In this document: positions 10,581 to 22,205 of the stretch, one piece after another
Numbering within the stretch: the first letter of the stretch is position 1
Layout of the letters: each line of letters begins with the position of its first letter
Assembly: GCA_023525975.1 (NCBI GenBank)
Contig: CM042032.1
Location: forward strand, 77,956,260-78,020,259
Length of the DNA: 64,000 nucleotides
Direction of reading: 5' to 3'
DNA from: Smallanthus sonchifolius
Taxonomy: Eukaryota > Streptophyta > Magnoliopsida > Asterales > Asteraceae
Position numbers and translations under genes: made by a program
The notes under the pieces: model-generated
What the model saw: only the letters and a program-made list of their open reading frames with translations
Told to the model about the DNA's origin: nothing
Database searches by the model: none

Positions 10581-10887
10581 CATTTTTTTACAATTTATTT
10601 TCTCTTACGACTGGCGTGCCTATTTTTAACAATGTTTGCACATGAGTTTTTTTCCCAAAACTTTTGTGAGCGAGACGTGCTTATTTTTATCTACGCTTTA
10701 TTGTGAAGTGAGTACGAATGTACAAGTTGTCAAAATCGAATCTTACAAATTTCCCCGATGCATCTAGTTATCTATATGTATCAATATATAAAAACCTTAT
10801 CATTCAATAAAAGATGTATATCTGACGTTTTACTTCATTTCACTTGATAAAGGGCACCTAACTTTTGAAAAGAGTGGTTATACCACA
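10581..10887. other. AT-rich DNA, nothing supported
   Basis: Between the SINE-like segment and the MULE I see no coding frame with family features and no structured repeat. Confidence 0.6.
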
Positions 10888-10896
10888 AATTAAGTA

Positions 10897-12276
10897 GAGT
10901 AAATTACAAATTGTGTCCTTTAATTATGTATGAAATTGCAGATATTGTCCTTTGACTTTAATAATTACACTGGATATCCTTTTTTTAAAACATTTGTACA
11001 GTTTAAGTCCTTTTCACTAACTGGGGTTAAGTTTTCCTGTTAAATCCTCTCATGTGCATTGCATATGAGGGTATAAGTGTCATTTACCACAAAAGGACTA
11101 TATATGTAATTTATTTAAATAATAAAAAATACTTAAATCTATACACATAGTCTCTCTCTCTCTCTCTTTCTATTCATATCACAGCAGACAAAAACAAAAC
11201 CCCTACCCCCATCGGTGCACCATCTCCATCATCGCCTGTTCTGCAAGATTTTTTTTGGCGAATTTCAAGTGCAAAATATTTGATTTCGAATGATGAATTT
11301 GGATCTGTGGAAGAAGGCCATCTCCCCTACAAGAATCAGACAACCTGAGCCGTTGATTCATTTGAGCGTCACGGAGGTGCCGGGGGATTACTGGGTTTAC
11401 AGGGTTTATTTGTGCGTCACGGAGGTGTCGGTGCACCATCTTCATCATCGCCCTGTTCATTTGAACGTCACGGAGGTGTCGCGTTTTTCTGCACATCCAG
11501 TTGTCTACCACATCGTCGCTACCTCTCTGGCGGAAAGACGACGCCACCGGAGGCTGTGGTGGTTGCCGGAATAAATCACAAACACAAACTCTCTCCACAC
11601 TCTTTATCACTCTACTCTCTCTGTTCTATACACACACTTTCACTCCACAACCAACGCCGGCTTGAAACTACCACAGCTACCGCCATACAACAAAAATGGG
11701 CATCTGTTGAAAAAATATCAACTGAAAAATCGATTGGCCAGTGTGAGGAAATGAAAAAAATCGTCAATTGAAGTAAAGGAAATGGAAAACCCATAAAAAG
11801 TGAAGATGAAGAACTCCCATTTATGGGGTTTTTGATTTTATCAAATGAAAAATGGGTAAAATTAATTCAACAAGAAATCAAACGACTTGCTTTAAGACTT
11901 TATTAGAATGAACTCCCATTTATGGGGTTATTGATTTTATCAGATTTGCTTTGAAATTTTGTATGAAGATGGGTGGGGCGACGTTTTGAGAGAGAGAAAC
12001 GAGGTGGAGGGGATGAAGGTGGTGATTTAAGTGGGTCTCAAATTATTATTATAATTAGGATAATAGTCTAATTGCTAGAAAATTTAAAATGACAGAAATG
12101 CCCCTCATGTGAGGGGCATATGAGTGGATTTAACAATGGAAATTGATGAGAGTTAGTGTAAAGGACATAAACTGTGCAAATGTTTCAAAAAAAGGACATC
12201 CAGTGTAATTATTAAAGTTAAAGGACAATATCTGCAATTTCATACATAGTTAAAGGACACAATTTGTAATTTACTC
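10897..12276. mobile_element. MULE-type DNA transposon, non-autonomous
   Basis: The ends are long inverted repeats of about 190 bp (10897-11090 and about 12085-12276), starting GAGTAAATTACAAATTGTGT and its complement and roughly 85-90% identical by eye. A perfect 9-bp direct repeat AATTAAGTA flanks them (10888-10896 and 12277-12285). Long terminal inverted repeats with 9-bp duplications are the hallmark of Mutator-like elements. The 1-kb interior has no recognisable transposase. It holds three copies of a GCGTCACGGAGGTG motif (about 11367, 11414, 11467), and a repeated AACTCCCATTTATGGGGTT (about 11812 and 11911). Short frames inside (such as 11412-11771) match nothing I recognise and may be captured host sequence. 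Confidence 0.85.
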
Positions 12277-12285
12277 AATTAAGTA

Positions 12286-12600
12286 TCTTTAGTTGTTATT
12301 GTATCAAGTGTTGGGCAAGTTTCACTTGGTGGTGTATGACCAAGTATGCTTGTTTCTTTTCAAAATGTTTAAATAGATAATCTTGACATAGCTATTTTTC
12401 TTTTATATAACTGTAAGTAGTTATTTTTTTAGGTTAAAACTACTACATTTCTAATGTTTTTAAAAGTAAATAATATTTCCTTTATTGATGTTAACATTAC
12501 TATATTTCAAAAACTATTACACTCTTGAAATTACAAAAACATTGATGGAAGAATATTATTAATTTACATTCATCACTGAACTATAGGGGATCAAGAGGGT
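12286..12600. other. AT-rich DNA, nothing supported
   Basis: No gene or repeat boundary was recognised between the MULE and the fold-back element. Confidence 0.6.
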
Positions 12601-13225
12601 CTATTGAAACCAATATGTTGGTTTTTTATGTGTAAAAATATCATAAAAAATCAATATATTTTCTGTTTTTTCTCACAAAAATCTCTTAATAATTTTTTAC
12701 ATATAAAAAACTAACATACTCTCTCTTTTTTCTCACAAAAGTCTATCGACAAATTTTTCCTCATAAAAAACCAATATACTTTCTTGTTTTTCACACAAAA
12801 GTCACTCAACAACTATTTACCCTAGCAAATGATTCGGTAAAAGCAAGACAAAGGAAATCAACCGACAGAAACAAGAGCAAAACAAGCGATTCCATTGCAA
12901 AACGATTTGATTGCTTATGTGTTTTCATAGATTTTATAGGTATTTTTACAAAATGGATTTAATTTGATTACAAATAATATCTTTATAGAATGAATTTGTC
13001 AATCGATTTCCTTTACTTGCTTCTGACGATTCATCGCCAGAGTAAATAGTTGTCGAGAGATTTTTGTGAGAAAAACAAAAAAGTATGTTAGTTTTTTATG
13101 TGCAAAAATTTGTTGAGTGACTTTTGTGAAAAAAAAAACGAGAGTATATTGCTTTTTATGTGTAAAAAATTGTTGAGGGGTTTTTGTGAGAAAAAACAGA
13201 AAGTATGTTAGTTTTTTATGACATT
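12600..13225. repeat. Fold-back element with tandem units in both arms
   Basis: A long imperfect palindrome. The left arm (about 12647-12860) and right arm (about 13005-13221) are reverse complements. Each arm holds about three tandem units of roughly 62-68 bp built on a TTTTTTATGTG block, an AAAAATTGTTGAG block and a TTTTGTGAGAAAAA block. The central segment is also partly palindromic (AAAGCAAGACAAAGGAAATC against GATTTCCTTTACTTGC). This organisation matches fold-back or long-TIR MULE-like elements. No open frame is present and I found no clear target duplication. Confidence 0.65.
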
Positions 13226-14294
13226 TGCGCTAATTTTTATCAAGATTAATTAATCTTATGGTCAAATTTCAAGTAGACAGACAACATTAGACTAATATTA
13301 GTAAACAAACAAACGTACCTAGTATATCTTACTCGTAGAGTAACATCTAAAGATGGTGAGATTAAGGCAAACCTCACCTGTATCGCAGAAGATAGAAAGG
13401 ATGCTTCCAATGATCAGATCCCCGGCTCAATAATGACATTATATAGTAAGTCAGCATAACATCACTTATCTCGTTTTTCTATAACTGTTGTTCTATGCCT
13501 AATGGCCTCATGTGACCGATACTTATCATGTCAACAAAGGAGGATCGATGGTATTTTAAGTTAAAGATGGGGTCTTCTTTAATGTGTGGTATCGGCAACA
13601 ACGCCTTAGTGGTGGTCATGGTTTAAGTGACGATGACACTTTGAGATCAGTTTGTAAAAGTTCATACTTTTGGTTTATAGAAAAAAAGTTGGTTTGACGA
13701 GTTTTTTTCAAGCTACTAAAAACTCATAAAACTTAAAGACAAGAATATTAAAACTAGCTTTTACCTTTAGATTCTTTTATCAAGCATATGTATAAAAGCA
13801 ACAAAAAAAATATAATAATAATAATAATAATAATAAAATAAAAAAAAAGTACACCATATAGTTATCCAAAAAATAACAGATGAAGTTCTATAATTTATGA
13901 TGGTAAAGATGATTTCTAGTAAATAAATTAAAATTAAAATAGAAGTGTTAAAATTAAAATATTAAAAAGGGTACAAAAAGAAAATAATAATAATAATATG
14001 TTGCAGCATTGAAGAAGTCCAGGAAAGGAAAGAGACAAGACGAGCAGTAGAAAGATGACATGTTATTTAATTTCCTTATTAGGCTACTGTTTAATTATTA
14101 TCATTCATTCACTTTCAACATCACTCATACTTTTTACACTTTTGGCCTTTCCATTTCTGTCCGGACTTATATTTTAAATTTACTAATAAATTAAACAGAA
14201 AACCATTTAATATTGTAAGCCATAATTCATACATCATTTAATTAATCAATTTTCATCATTTGATTTGATATTTTTATTTGTACCATGATGATCA
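13226..14294. other. AT-rich intergenic DNA with an (AAT)n tract
   Basis: No gene is seen. An AAT/ATA microsatellite lies at about 13811-13836 and A/T-rich runs around 13960-14000. Nothing else is supported. Confidence 0.6.
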
Positions 14295-15114
14295 TCTATA
14301 CTATATAATAAATAAAGGTTTTTTCATACCATGTGTCGCCTTCATGTTCATTCTCATCATTTTTTTCTCGCCCTTCTCTCATATTTAATGCACCTCTATA
14401 TTTTAATAATAAAATATATTTAAAGGAAAAAATACTAATTATACAAATAAAACACATTTATTTTAAATTATCTCTTATCATAAGAAACTTTAAAATTTAA
14501 TTATATAACTTTTATTTTTAACCAGATAGTAAATAAAAGTCAAATTATTTTAAAAAATAGTAATTAACGTATATTATATATTAATTTTTACATATAAGAA
14601 ACTTAGACCCGCTGACATTTTGGTCTTTGGGTGGATATGTGGGAAACATGCGTGTGTAGATCTAACAGGGGTCTCCCCTCTGGTGGGCTTGGGAGTTAGT
14701 GCTTTCACGGTGAGTCAGGCTGCTCTAAAAGCTTCTTCGAGCAAAGTGACCAAACACGAGAAAGCGTGTCTTGACAACCAACACGTGTTTATACCATTTG
14801 CTTTTGACACTTTTGGTTTCCTTGCACCAGAGGCCGTGGAGTTACTTAACCGAGTACAGCGGGTCATGCATAGTAATGTTATGACCCCAAGATCTGTAGA
14901 TGTAGTTTTTAAAAGACTTGGTTTTGCTATTCAAAAAGGGTTGGCGGCGCAGCTTGTTGCCCGTTTGCTTTCTATCTCTATGTAATTTCCCTTTGGGAGT
15001 TGTGTTTTGATATGTAATAAATTTTTACACATGTAAAATATATATACATAAATATTTAAAATTTATATGTATTGATATATTTCACCCCGTGTGTAGACAC
15101 GGGATCTAAACTAG
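14295..15114 (+). mobile_element. Non-autonomous Helitron
   Basis: The 5' end is TCTATACTATATAATAAATA after an A at 14294. The 3' end is CTAG (15111-15114) followed by T. Seven bases upstream of CTAG is a hairpin, CCCGTGT-GTAG-ACACGGG (15086-15103). A 5' TC, a 3' CTRR with a subterminal GC hairpin and insertion between A and T are the standard Helitron signature, with no target duplication or inverted ends. At 820 bp it lacks Rep/helicase and so is non-autonomous. It carries an open coding fragment (14620-14985). Confidence 0.82.
14620..14985 (+). pseudogene. Captured coding fragment resembling the C-terminus of a reverse-transcriptase-associated plant protein
   Basis: A 121-residue open frame inside the Helitron. 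The segments VDLTGVSPLVGLG, KHEKACLDNQHVFIPFAF, DTFGFLAPEAVELLNRVQ and FAIQKGLAAQLVARL match, from memory, the C-terminal part of dispersed plant proteins annotated as reverse-transcriptase-related. The fragment starts mid-protein. The ATG at 14620 lies close to the first coding block and is probably not a real start. Helitrons commonly pick up such pieces. I am confident that it is a protein-coding fragment and unsure of the source family. Confidence 0.65.
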
Positions 15115-15115
15115 T

Positions 15116-16636
15116 ACATCATTAAATAAGACAAATTAGTTTTTTTAATTTAAGTTTACTAATTTTTATTTTTTTACTCTAAATTTTACCCATGATTATT
15201 TGATTTATTTGTTATTTTATTTTACTCTAAATTTTGTATATAAACTTAATATAATTTTTTTAAAATTTTAAGTTAACTATTAATTTTTTTTTTAATTTAA
15301 GTTAACTATTTTTTTTTAAATTTGTATGTAAATCTCAAAAGAAAATTAGTAACAACAAAAAAAATTTCACTAACAAATAAATAAATTTTAAATAAGAAAA
15401 TAAACAATCAAATTTATTAATAAATAAAAAAATAATTTACAACTACATATTTAGCAGGTTTTGCTACCCAATCTTTATAAAGCTTTTGACGTGATTTAAA
15501 TACGTTTTATCACTCAGTTGCGTCTCTTTCACTCATTAGTATCCATAAGTTGTGTATGAAACCCACTGGAAACTCTCCTTGCATTTCTACCATTACATAA
15601 TGATTTGTATTTACCTGTGCAATTGTAATTATCTGTGGCGCAAAACTAGGCCCCGACCACTCTATGAACTGTGTCTTGGAGGCTCTTGGCTTTAATCACG
15701 TTTTTAGTAGGTCACATATGAATCATGCCTTAATTGTTTGTCACGAGGTCACAATCCAACCACCAGAAATAACAATATCCTAGGATCGATTCATACGTCT
15801 AAAAAACATATAACTGGTATTTTTCAGATAAACAGGCGAGACACCGTGATTTAGGCTCACCGTGACGGTCGGTGACACGTCATCGAGGCCGCACTGACAT
15901 GCTTGATGGAGTTAAATATTGGTAGAGATAAATATCCATAGCATTCGTAACGATATACATATGATTTATATTTGTTTTAAAGTTATGTATGGATTTTTAT
16001 TATTTGATAGATTACAATAGTTATCTGAAATTTTTCATAGTAATTAATATTCTGAATTTCCATAAAATATTTAGAGTAAAAGTGTTTTACTGAAAATATT
16101 TTATAGAAATATATAATATCTTTTAAAGATGTCCGGAAACAATTTGTCAAATAAGAATTCTTTTTAAACTTAAATCTTTATATAATAAAATATTAATATA
16201 AATAATATAATTTTGTTACCTTCTTTCATGGAAATATGGAATTAAGGTTTTAATTATTAACTGTTATTGTGATGTAATTTGGAAAGTATTAAGTGAAAAT
16301 GAAAATCAACTATTTTAATGATTAAGTATTAGTTTCCTCGACATGGCGGTATAAATTTGTATTCAAAATAATTTTTTTTTGTTCATAAGCTATACGAACA
16401 CAAATCGAACCAGTTCTAACCGATCAATATCAATAACATCTATAAACTAAAAATGCTAATTTTTATAAATATAAATTAATAAAAATGATAAATAAATTGT
16501 CAAATCGGTCAAACAATTAAAATTGATATAATAGGCACGACTTTTTATGTACACTTTTTATTAAAATGGTGTATGAAACTCAACATCCTTTAATATAATA
16601 TTACTTTATTATTAATTAAATATTTGTGAACAATGA
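15116..16636. other. AT-rich intergenic DNA, nothing supported
   Basis: The DNA is very AT-rich, with low-complexity runs at 15120-15450. No frame or repeat boundary is convincing. Confidence 0.6.
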
Positions 16637-16639
16637 TAA

Positions 16640-16939
16640 GGGTGGTGGGAGTGGTACTCTCCAACCCAAAGTACACTCCCAAATTAAACCAATTAAAAGA
16701 TGTCATCTCACTTAGTCAAACTCCTCTCCCAAAATACCCTCCATGGTGAGAGTGGTACCCTCCAACCCACACTACCCGCTCCTCCCAAAAAACATTCAAA
16801 TTGGCTTCTTTCGACGGGTTTCCAAAGCCATTGATAATACCCGCACCTCCTTACCCGCTTGAACCCGTTTTAGTGGAAGTGGTATCCTCTTTACTCGCAT
16901 GATACCCGCTATCCTACCTACCTCCCACTCCCAGTACCC
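16640..16939. mobile_element. Tourist-like MITE (PIF/Harbinger type)
   Basis: A 300-bp element with imperfect 15-bp terminal inverted repeats (GGGTGGTGGGAGTGG at the left; the right end reads GGGTACTGGGAGTGG on the minus strand). TAA lies immediately on both sides (16637-16639 and 16940-16942). A 3-bp TAA/TTA duplication with G-rich short ends is the Tourist signature. It has no coding capacity. Confidence 0.75.
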
Positions 16940-16942
16940 TAA

Positions 16943-17514
16943 GAAATAAATGAATAAAATATACATGTTAAGTTAGAGTTGTAGATATAATTTAGTGAAT
17001 ACTAATTAGCAAAAATATAAATATGAATAATTTCTACTATCAAAAACAGTTTTTTCTAACAATAATAAATGTGTTCTGTTATTTTGAAAGATGAAGTGGT
17101 ATACTTTTTCCGGTGTAGGGATGACACTCAAGACTGAACCTCATGGGAAAACTTAAAACCTGAAAAATCTGAAATGGATATGGGGTCGGGTAATCGTGTA
17201 TTGGATTGCTTTTTTACTTTTTTCACGGATATAGCGTATGGGATTTGATAGTATACCTGTTTATCCAACCCGATTATTCGATAAAACATACCCTTTTACC
17301 TGATTATATACCCGGAATAATTTCTTTTTTTTTATTTTAATTATATTATATATTTATATTTCGTTTTAATTATTATATATTTGTTTTAATTATATTATAT
17401 ATTATATATTTATATTTCCATAACAACTAATGTTGGTAATCTACTTTTGTAACCGATAGATATCTGACGGGTATACCTAACGGGTATTTTTATGAAACTA
17501 ACGGGTATACCCGA
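16943..17514. other. Intergenic DNA before the outer gag-only element
   Basis: The stretch is AT-rich with scattered GGGTATACCCG-like motifs around 17270-17515. No gene is seen. Confidence 0.55.
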
Positions 17515-17599
17515 TGTAACATCCTTAATTTTAAAACACCAGCTATAATAAACAATTACACACGCGAAAGCATTCGTCCCAAGAATTTTTTTTAGGTCC

Positions 17600-17696
17600 C
17601 TTGCGTACCGCGAGAGACCAGGCTCCATCCCATCGCATACCGCGGGGGAGCCTCAGAAAGCCAAGCCGGAAAACAGGTCCCTCGCGTACCGCGAGG
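17600..17696. repeat. GC-rich hairpin array, three units
   Basis: Palindromic units with a TAC loop lie at 17600-17614 (one arm mutated), about 17633-17647 and 17680-17696 (CCTCGCG-TAC-CGCGAGG, 7-bp perfect stem). The homologous LTR at 41277 has one more unit between the last two, so the array has contracted or expanded between the two LTRs of one element. Confidence 0.8.
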
Positions 17697-18165
17697 CGCC
17701 AAATTTCCAGAGAGTTTCCAGATCTGCAGATTTCAACACTTAACCATTTTTTCAACTTTTACCAATATAACATGACACCCAAAAATTTCCAACACATGGG
17801 TTTTGACAAAAAACATTCATACCACATTTTTAACATCAAAATACATTTTCAAGTAATCCATTTACATCCATTAGATGGATATCTAATTTCACACGAAATC
17901 ACCAAAAGCGCATACGAGAATCCAACGTTTGTCATAAACTTGACCTTGACTATCCCGGAGCTTTTCCTACATAACACCACATCTAACACTATTAGTAATG
18001 AAGATAAAACATATCAAACAAGTAAATACTACTTGTTTTCATCCATTCACCTATTTGACCCGTTTCCACCCAAATGTGTCGTTAGGCTACATATCACTTG
18101 CATTTCACCTACAAATTTCATTCTTTTTAATTATCATACATAATCAACACATTTCCATTTCCATC

Positions 18166-18277
18166 ATGGCACAAATGCCATATGATTCTTAGATCATAAC
18201 TTCATATCCACATATCCATTATGGTACTTAGACCATAACTCCATATCCACACATCCATTATAGTATTTAAACTATAA
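18166..18277. repeat. 39-bp-period AT-rich hairpin array (in LTR1)
   Basis: Units: ATGGC-acaaat-GCCAT (18166-18181), TATGAT-tcttag-ATCATA (18181-18198), TTATGGT-acttag-ACCATAA (18219-18238) and TTATAGT-atttaa-ACTATAA (18258-18277). The stem bases differ from unit to unit but pair in each. Confidence 0.85.
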
Positions 18278-18380
18278 CTACATTCATTCACTTACTCATA
18301 CACATCTATGCACATTCATACCACATAACACATTATGCATACAACATTACATATAACACTATTTATCATCAATTACCAAG

Positions 18381-18987
18381 TGTTATGGGTCATTTTAAAC
18401 CTAGGGATCCTGGATCTTCGACGTAATTCAATATCCTGACAGGTTTCGTTATCCTTAATTTCTGTATTATCTAACCGTTGTATCTTTCCTTTATCTTGAC
18501 CAACACGCAGGTAAAACACGTGAAGTCGATTTAATCCCTGAAGAATCGGTTTAGAAGTTGAGAAGAACGTGTAGAAGACGCTTGGATTGGCCACCAACGG
18601 TCATATTTGAAGATTAAGTCAATTACGGGATTCTCGGATAGTTAGTTAGCTTATCTTCTGTATATAATCAGCAGCTTGGTCGATTAGAAAACACACAACA
18701 ACGCACTTAGCTATAGAGTACACTCGCAATCAGTCTTGTAACACTTAGATATCGATCATTTGCTGCTCAAGACTTGTAATTATTTATCATTTATTGAAGA
18801 AACGAGGTAGATGTCGATTGTCACCTCCCGAGGTTTTATGCTGGAGATCCTGAACGATCAAGGGCTTTCCTCGTAAACATCCGTGTCACTCTTTACGTTT
18901 TTACATCGTTTTACATTGATTTTACAAGCACACTACCTCACAAACGAAATTTGGTTACAAAGTTAGTTTACATAATTTTTACCCAAA
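18381..18987 (+). repeat. LTR-a of the Tat array
   Basis: Begins TGTTATGGGTCATTTT and has TATATAA at 18661-18667. It matches LTR-c and LTR-d to within three bases of their CAAAACA-type end, then is joined to pol-tail sequence through filler DNA (18988-19005). Confidence 0.88.
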
Positions 18988-19005
18988 GTTAGTTTACATC
19001 GTTTG
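18985..19005. other. Deletion joint with templated filler
   Basis: AAAGTTAGTTTACAT at 18985-18999 repeats LTR bases 18959-18973 exactly, and six further bases (CGTTTG) lead into the pol tail at 19006. A short copy of nearby sequence at a deletion joint is the mark of polymerase-mediated end joining or slippage. The deletion removed the primer site, gag and nearly all of pol of remnant A. Confidence 0.8.
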
Positions 19006-19080
19006 CAGGAAAGAGAGCTTATTGGTTGGCTACTATGGAAGGAGAAATCCTGCCAAGATCCTCGAACGCTATCCATCTCA
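19006..19080 (+). pseudogene. Tat element A, last codons of pol
   Basis: Only the extreme C-terminus of the integrase region survives (YWLATMEGEILPRSSNAIHL, ending KTYFM before TAA). It is colinear with 27000-27079 and 35334-35415 in elements B and C. Confidence 0.85.
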
Positions 19081-22000
19081 AAACCTACTTTATGTAAGTT
19101 AGAATTTAAATCCTAACTAAAAATGGTACGTCTTCTATCCCTGACTATTTTCATATTAATTACTCTTGATCAAAGTACTGACTTGAGCGTCGGAGGGGTG
19201 TTAGCCAGGCTAACACCCACCTTCACCAAGATTTCCAGTTTTGCAGGAAATACCTCCAGGGATCCCGACAGAAGATAGAGATTGGACATCTCTCCTAAGT
19301 TTAGGTATCCTGAATACCTCAAAGGTTTAAACGGCTTTCGCCTTTCTAAGTATTGGGTTAATACACCCTGCCAGGAGCGCACAATATTCAAGTATAGTTC
19401 AAGGTGGTGCGACTAGTCCATGTAACAGTGACTGATAATTTCATCACTGTTGGCTATATCTTGAATGTTACGATAGTAACTGACGTGTTACTCCTAAGGT
19501 TTTTAGCATTTTTATGCTAACTTAAGTCTGGCTTGGCCTACGTAATTGGCTTAGACCACGTTATTGGCTTAGCCCACGCTATTCTGGCTTGGCCCACGAT
19601 TTTAAATATGTAACACTTATGTATTAACTAAAAACCTTAGCATCAATATACTGAATCAGGATCCTTAAACAAGTTGAAGACTAATAAGGATCCCGAAGTG
19701 TATTTACTAAGCCTACGACATATTCTACGACTGAACACTGGGGACAACTAATAGTTGTTATACTTCATGCTGATTCGGTATGTATATATATCCAACTTCG
19801 TACTCAGTAAAGGTATGTGTCGCTAAATTTTCGATTACAAGAAGATCTGAAAGCTGAATGACTAAGTCATGATACGTATGGTACTCTTATTTAACATCAT
19901 TTATTAAAACCAAATTATGTTTTCCTAAGTCTAAATTTGATAAAAACCTGAGAATTTATTATGAAGGATCCGATATCCTGAAAGTATGTTCAAACCTATT
20001 TTTCTAATTTTTAATCACCTCAGGATCCTAATTTTGAAAAATATATCAAGGCAACCAAACGACAATCATGGCAAATAGTCATCAATCATCTACTAATATT
20101 TAAAGTGCAGGAAAAGAAAGTGATCCGGGTTTCATCCAAAACCTGGACCCATCCACCCGGAGTCACAAATTGTCAAATTGTCTATCCCATGACAGGGATC
20201 CCAAAAGCAAGAAAGTCAAATTATTCAACAAACCTACCAGTTCAAAGTTAAAAACATAGAACCACAGGAATCACAAATACATGACTCAGACCTTCTCTTC
20301 TTTGCCTTCATCGTCCTGACCGACCGGCTTCTCAACCATCTTTGCAGAGCCCTCCACCTCAGATTCAGCCGTTACTTTGCATTAGTCCTCTTTTGGGATC
20401 GGTTCTCCGCTCAACTCATCGACCAATTTCTTCCAGCCTTGCACGTCCCACTTAGCTTGATCGAAGTTCTTGTCAGCAGCCTCCATAGCCATCTTGATCC
20501 TAGCATGAAATATAGAGATTCTGGCTGAATTCTTAGCTTGCTCATAGGATTCTTCAAGATCTTGGGAATGCTTGGCGTTAGCCTCCTCTAACTCCGCTTT
20601 CACCCGACTCAGCACCTTGGCATCCTCTGCCATCCTCTTGTCCTTAGCAGCTGCTATTTTTTGTAGATCAACGACCATTTGTTTAGCTTCATTGGCTTCT
20701 TTTGCGAGTGATTCATAGCACCTGGTCATTTGCTCTAAACCCTACAAAGAGTATGTTAGAATTTTCTTAAATTGGATTCAGGATATTGGGAAGATCTTAC
20801 CAAATGGCCAAGGACATGGAGCTTCTTGTAGGCATCGGCATAATCCATCCCCTCTTAGATAGCAGTATCGGCAGCCTCACAAGGTTTCCTCTTTTTACCT
20901 ACGGAGATCTTGGGATGTGGAGTCGGAATCTCAGGCTTGGAAGCTTCAAGGATCAGCTGTTCTTTCTTGACTACCTTACCTCGGGACACCATGCTATCAA
21001 TATCTTTGAGGTTGAATCGAGAAATTGACTTACGGACACCTGTGACAGATCTATGGGTTAAGTTTCTATACTCCTGATTAACTAACCTTCAAATAAATCT
21101 TTCTATTCCTTTATCAGGTACGACTTATAATTCAGGGATAATCCAGGAAGCATATAAATGCTAGTAGGAGAAATTATTCTTACCTGAAGACATGCTAGGT
21201 TCGGAATACTGAGTATTGAAACTGGTTTCACTAATGGTGGACTCAACGCGAAAGGATTTCTTCGCCACGGATATTTCCAATAACGCCTCGATTCTTTTAT
21301 CTATATCACTCCTTACAGGAACTAATTCAGCAAACTTTGGAGCTGTACAAAGATAAAGCAAAATCGTTAAATATAACCTACAGGGATCCTAACAACTTCC
21401 TACCCTTCTTAACCCATTCCAGCGGCAGAAGATTCCCATCAGGAATCGAATCTCTACTTACAAAAAAGAACTTCCCCTTCCGGTCAGAATCGTTTTGGGT
21501 GGCTTTCGGAATCAAATGAGTTTGCCCTGACTTGAGCTGAAGAACGAATCGAGAAGAACCATGGGTTCTCAAATTATAGACAGAAGCTAGCTCAGGGACG
21601 CCAATGGTCAGATAATGAGAACGATTCAGCCTATCAAGAGTAGCCAGGATTCTCCAAACCATCGGCATGATTTGGGAATAGCAAAGACCAGTAAGTTTGA
21701 AAAACTCGGTGATAGTGGAGAAAAAGGATAGCTATGAAAGCAAACCCATGTTTTAGAAATAAAATTCGCTTTTGTTCTAGAGTCGAAGGGCCTAAAAACG
21801 GTTTTTTGAGGAAAAATATTGTTTGATTTCAATAATTTGATCTCCGAATCGGTGAAAGAACAGAGTTCAAGATCAGAGTGATCAAGGATCCCCTGATAAG
21901 TAAAGTCCTCTATTGTTTCAGAGATGATAGAGGAAGTCGATCTAGTTATTTTCTTACCCATAGTGGTGAAAGATTAGAAGAAAGAAAACACACATTTTCA

Positions 22001-22205
22001 GAAGATATTTTACCTGCTATAACTTGAAGAAGATGGAAATGACAGAGAAGGAGTAATAATGAATATATTCAGAAGATTGCAACAGATAAATCGCATTGGT
22101 ATTCGTAAACATCTCTTCAGGACCCTATCTTCATTTACCATTTGAATTTTGAAATTTTTACAGATGTCGATAAGTGTTTGACAACTGTTAAAATTTGGGG
22201 ACAAC
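19081..22205. repeat. 3' region of Tat remnant A with the antisense gene
   Basis: About 3.1 kb between pol and LTR-b, colinear with 35416-38541 of element C. It contains a fourfold imperfect repeat of TTGGCTTAGCCCACG (about 19525-19600), the antisense gene (next entry) and a purine-rich stretch just before LTR-b. Confidence 0.8.
20290..21961 (-). pseudogene. Tat antisense ORF, copy A
   Basis: An antisense gene in the Tat 3' region. The start MGKKITRSTSSIISETIE is at 21961. A second reading frame starts in the conserved run from MPMVWRILATL at 21668, so there is a frameshift, and the same shift is present in copies B and C. The coiled-coil exon lies at about 20740-20382 and is rich in Ala, Glu and Lys. 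It ends early at a TAG after PIPKED, where copy C continues. From memory, Tat elements such as Grande and RIRE2 carry antisense genes here, and the N-terminal part resembles the plant putative gypsy type transposon family. Function is unknown. Confidence 0.7.

Larger units (their letters stand above)
17515..18380 (-). repeat. 3' LTR of the gag-only element, left part
   Basis: Homologous to the left part of 41277-43135. It starts TGTAACATCCTTAATTTTAA and contains both hairpin arrays (17600-17696 and about 18166-18277). It is interrupted after CCAAG at 18380 and continues at 39146. Confidence 0.88.

Noticed and set aside
11412..11771. 119-residue open frame inside the MULE as a gene
   Set aside because: No recognisable domain, low-complexity Ser/His content, and an overlapping frame on each strand. 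Coding is not supported.
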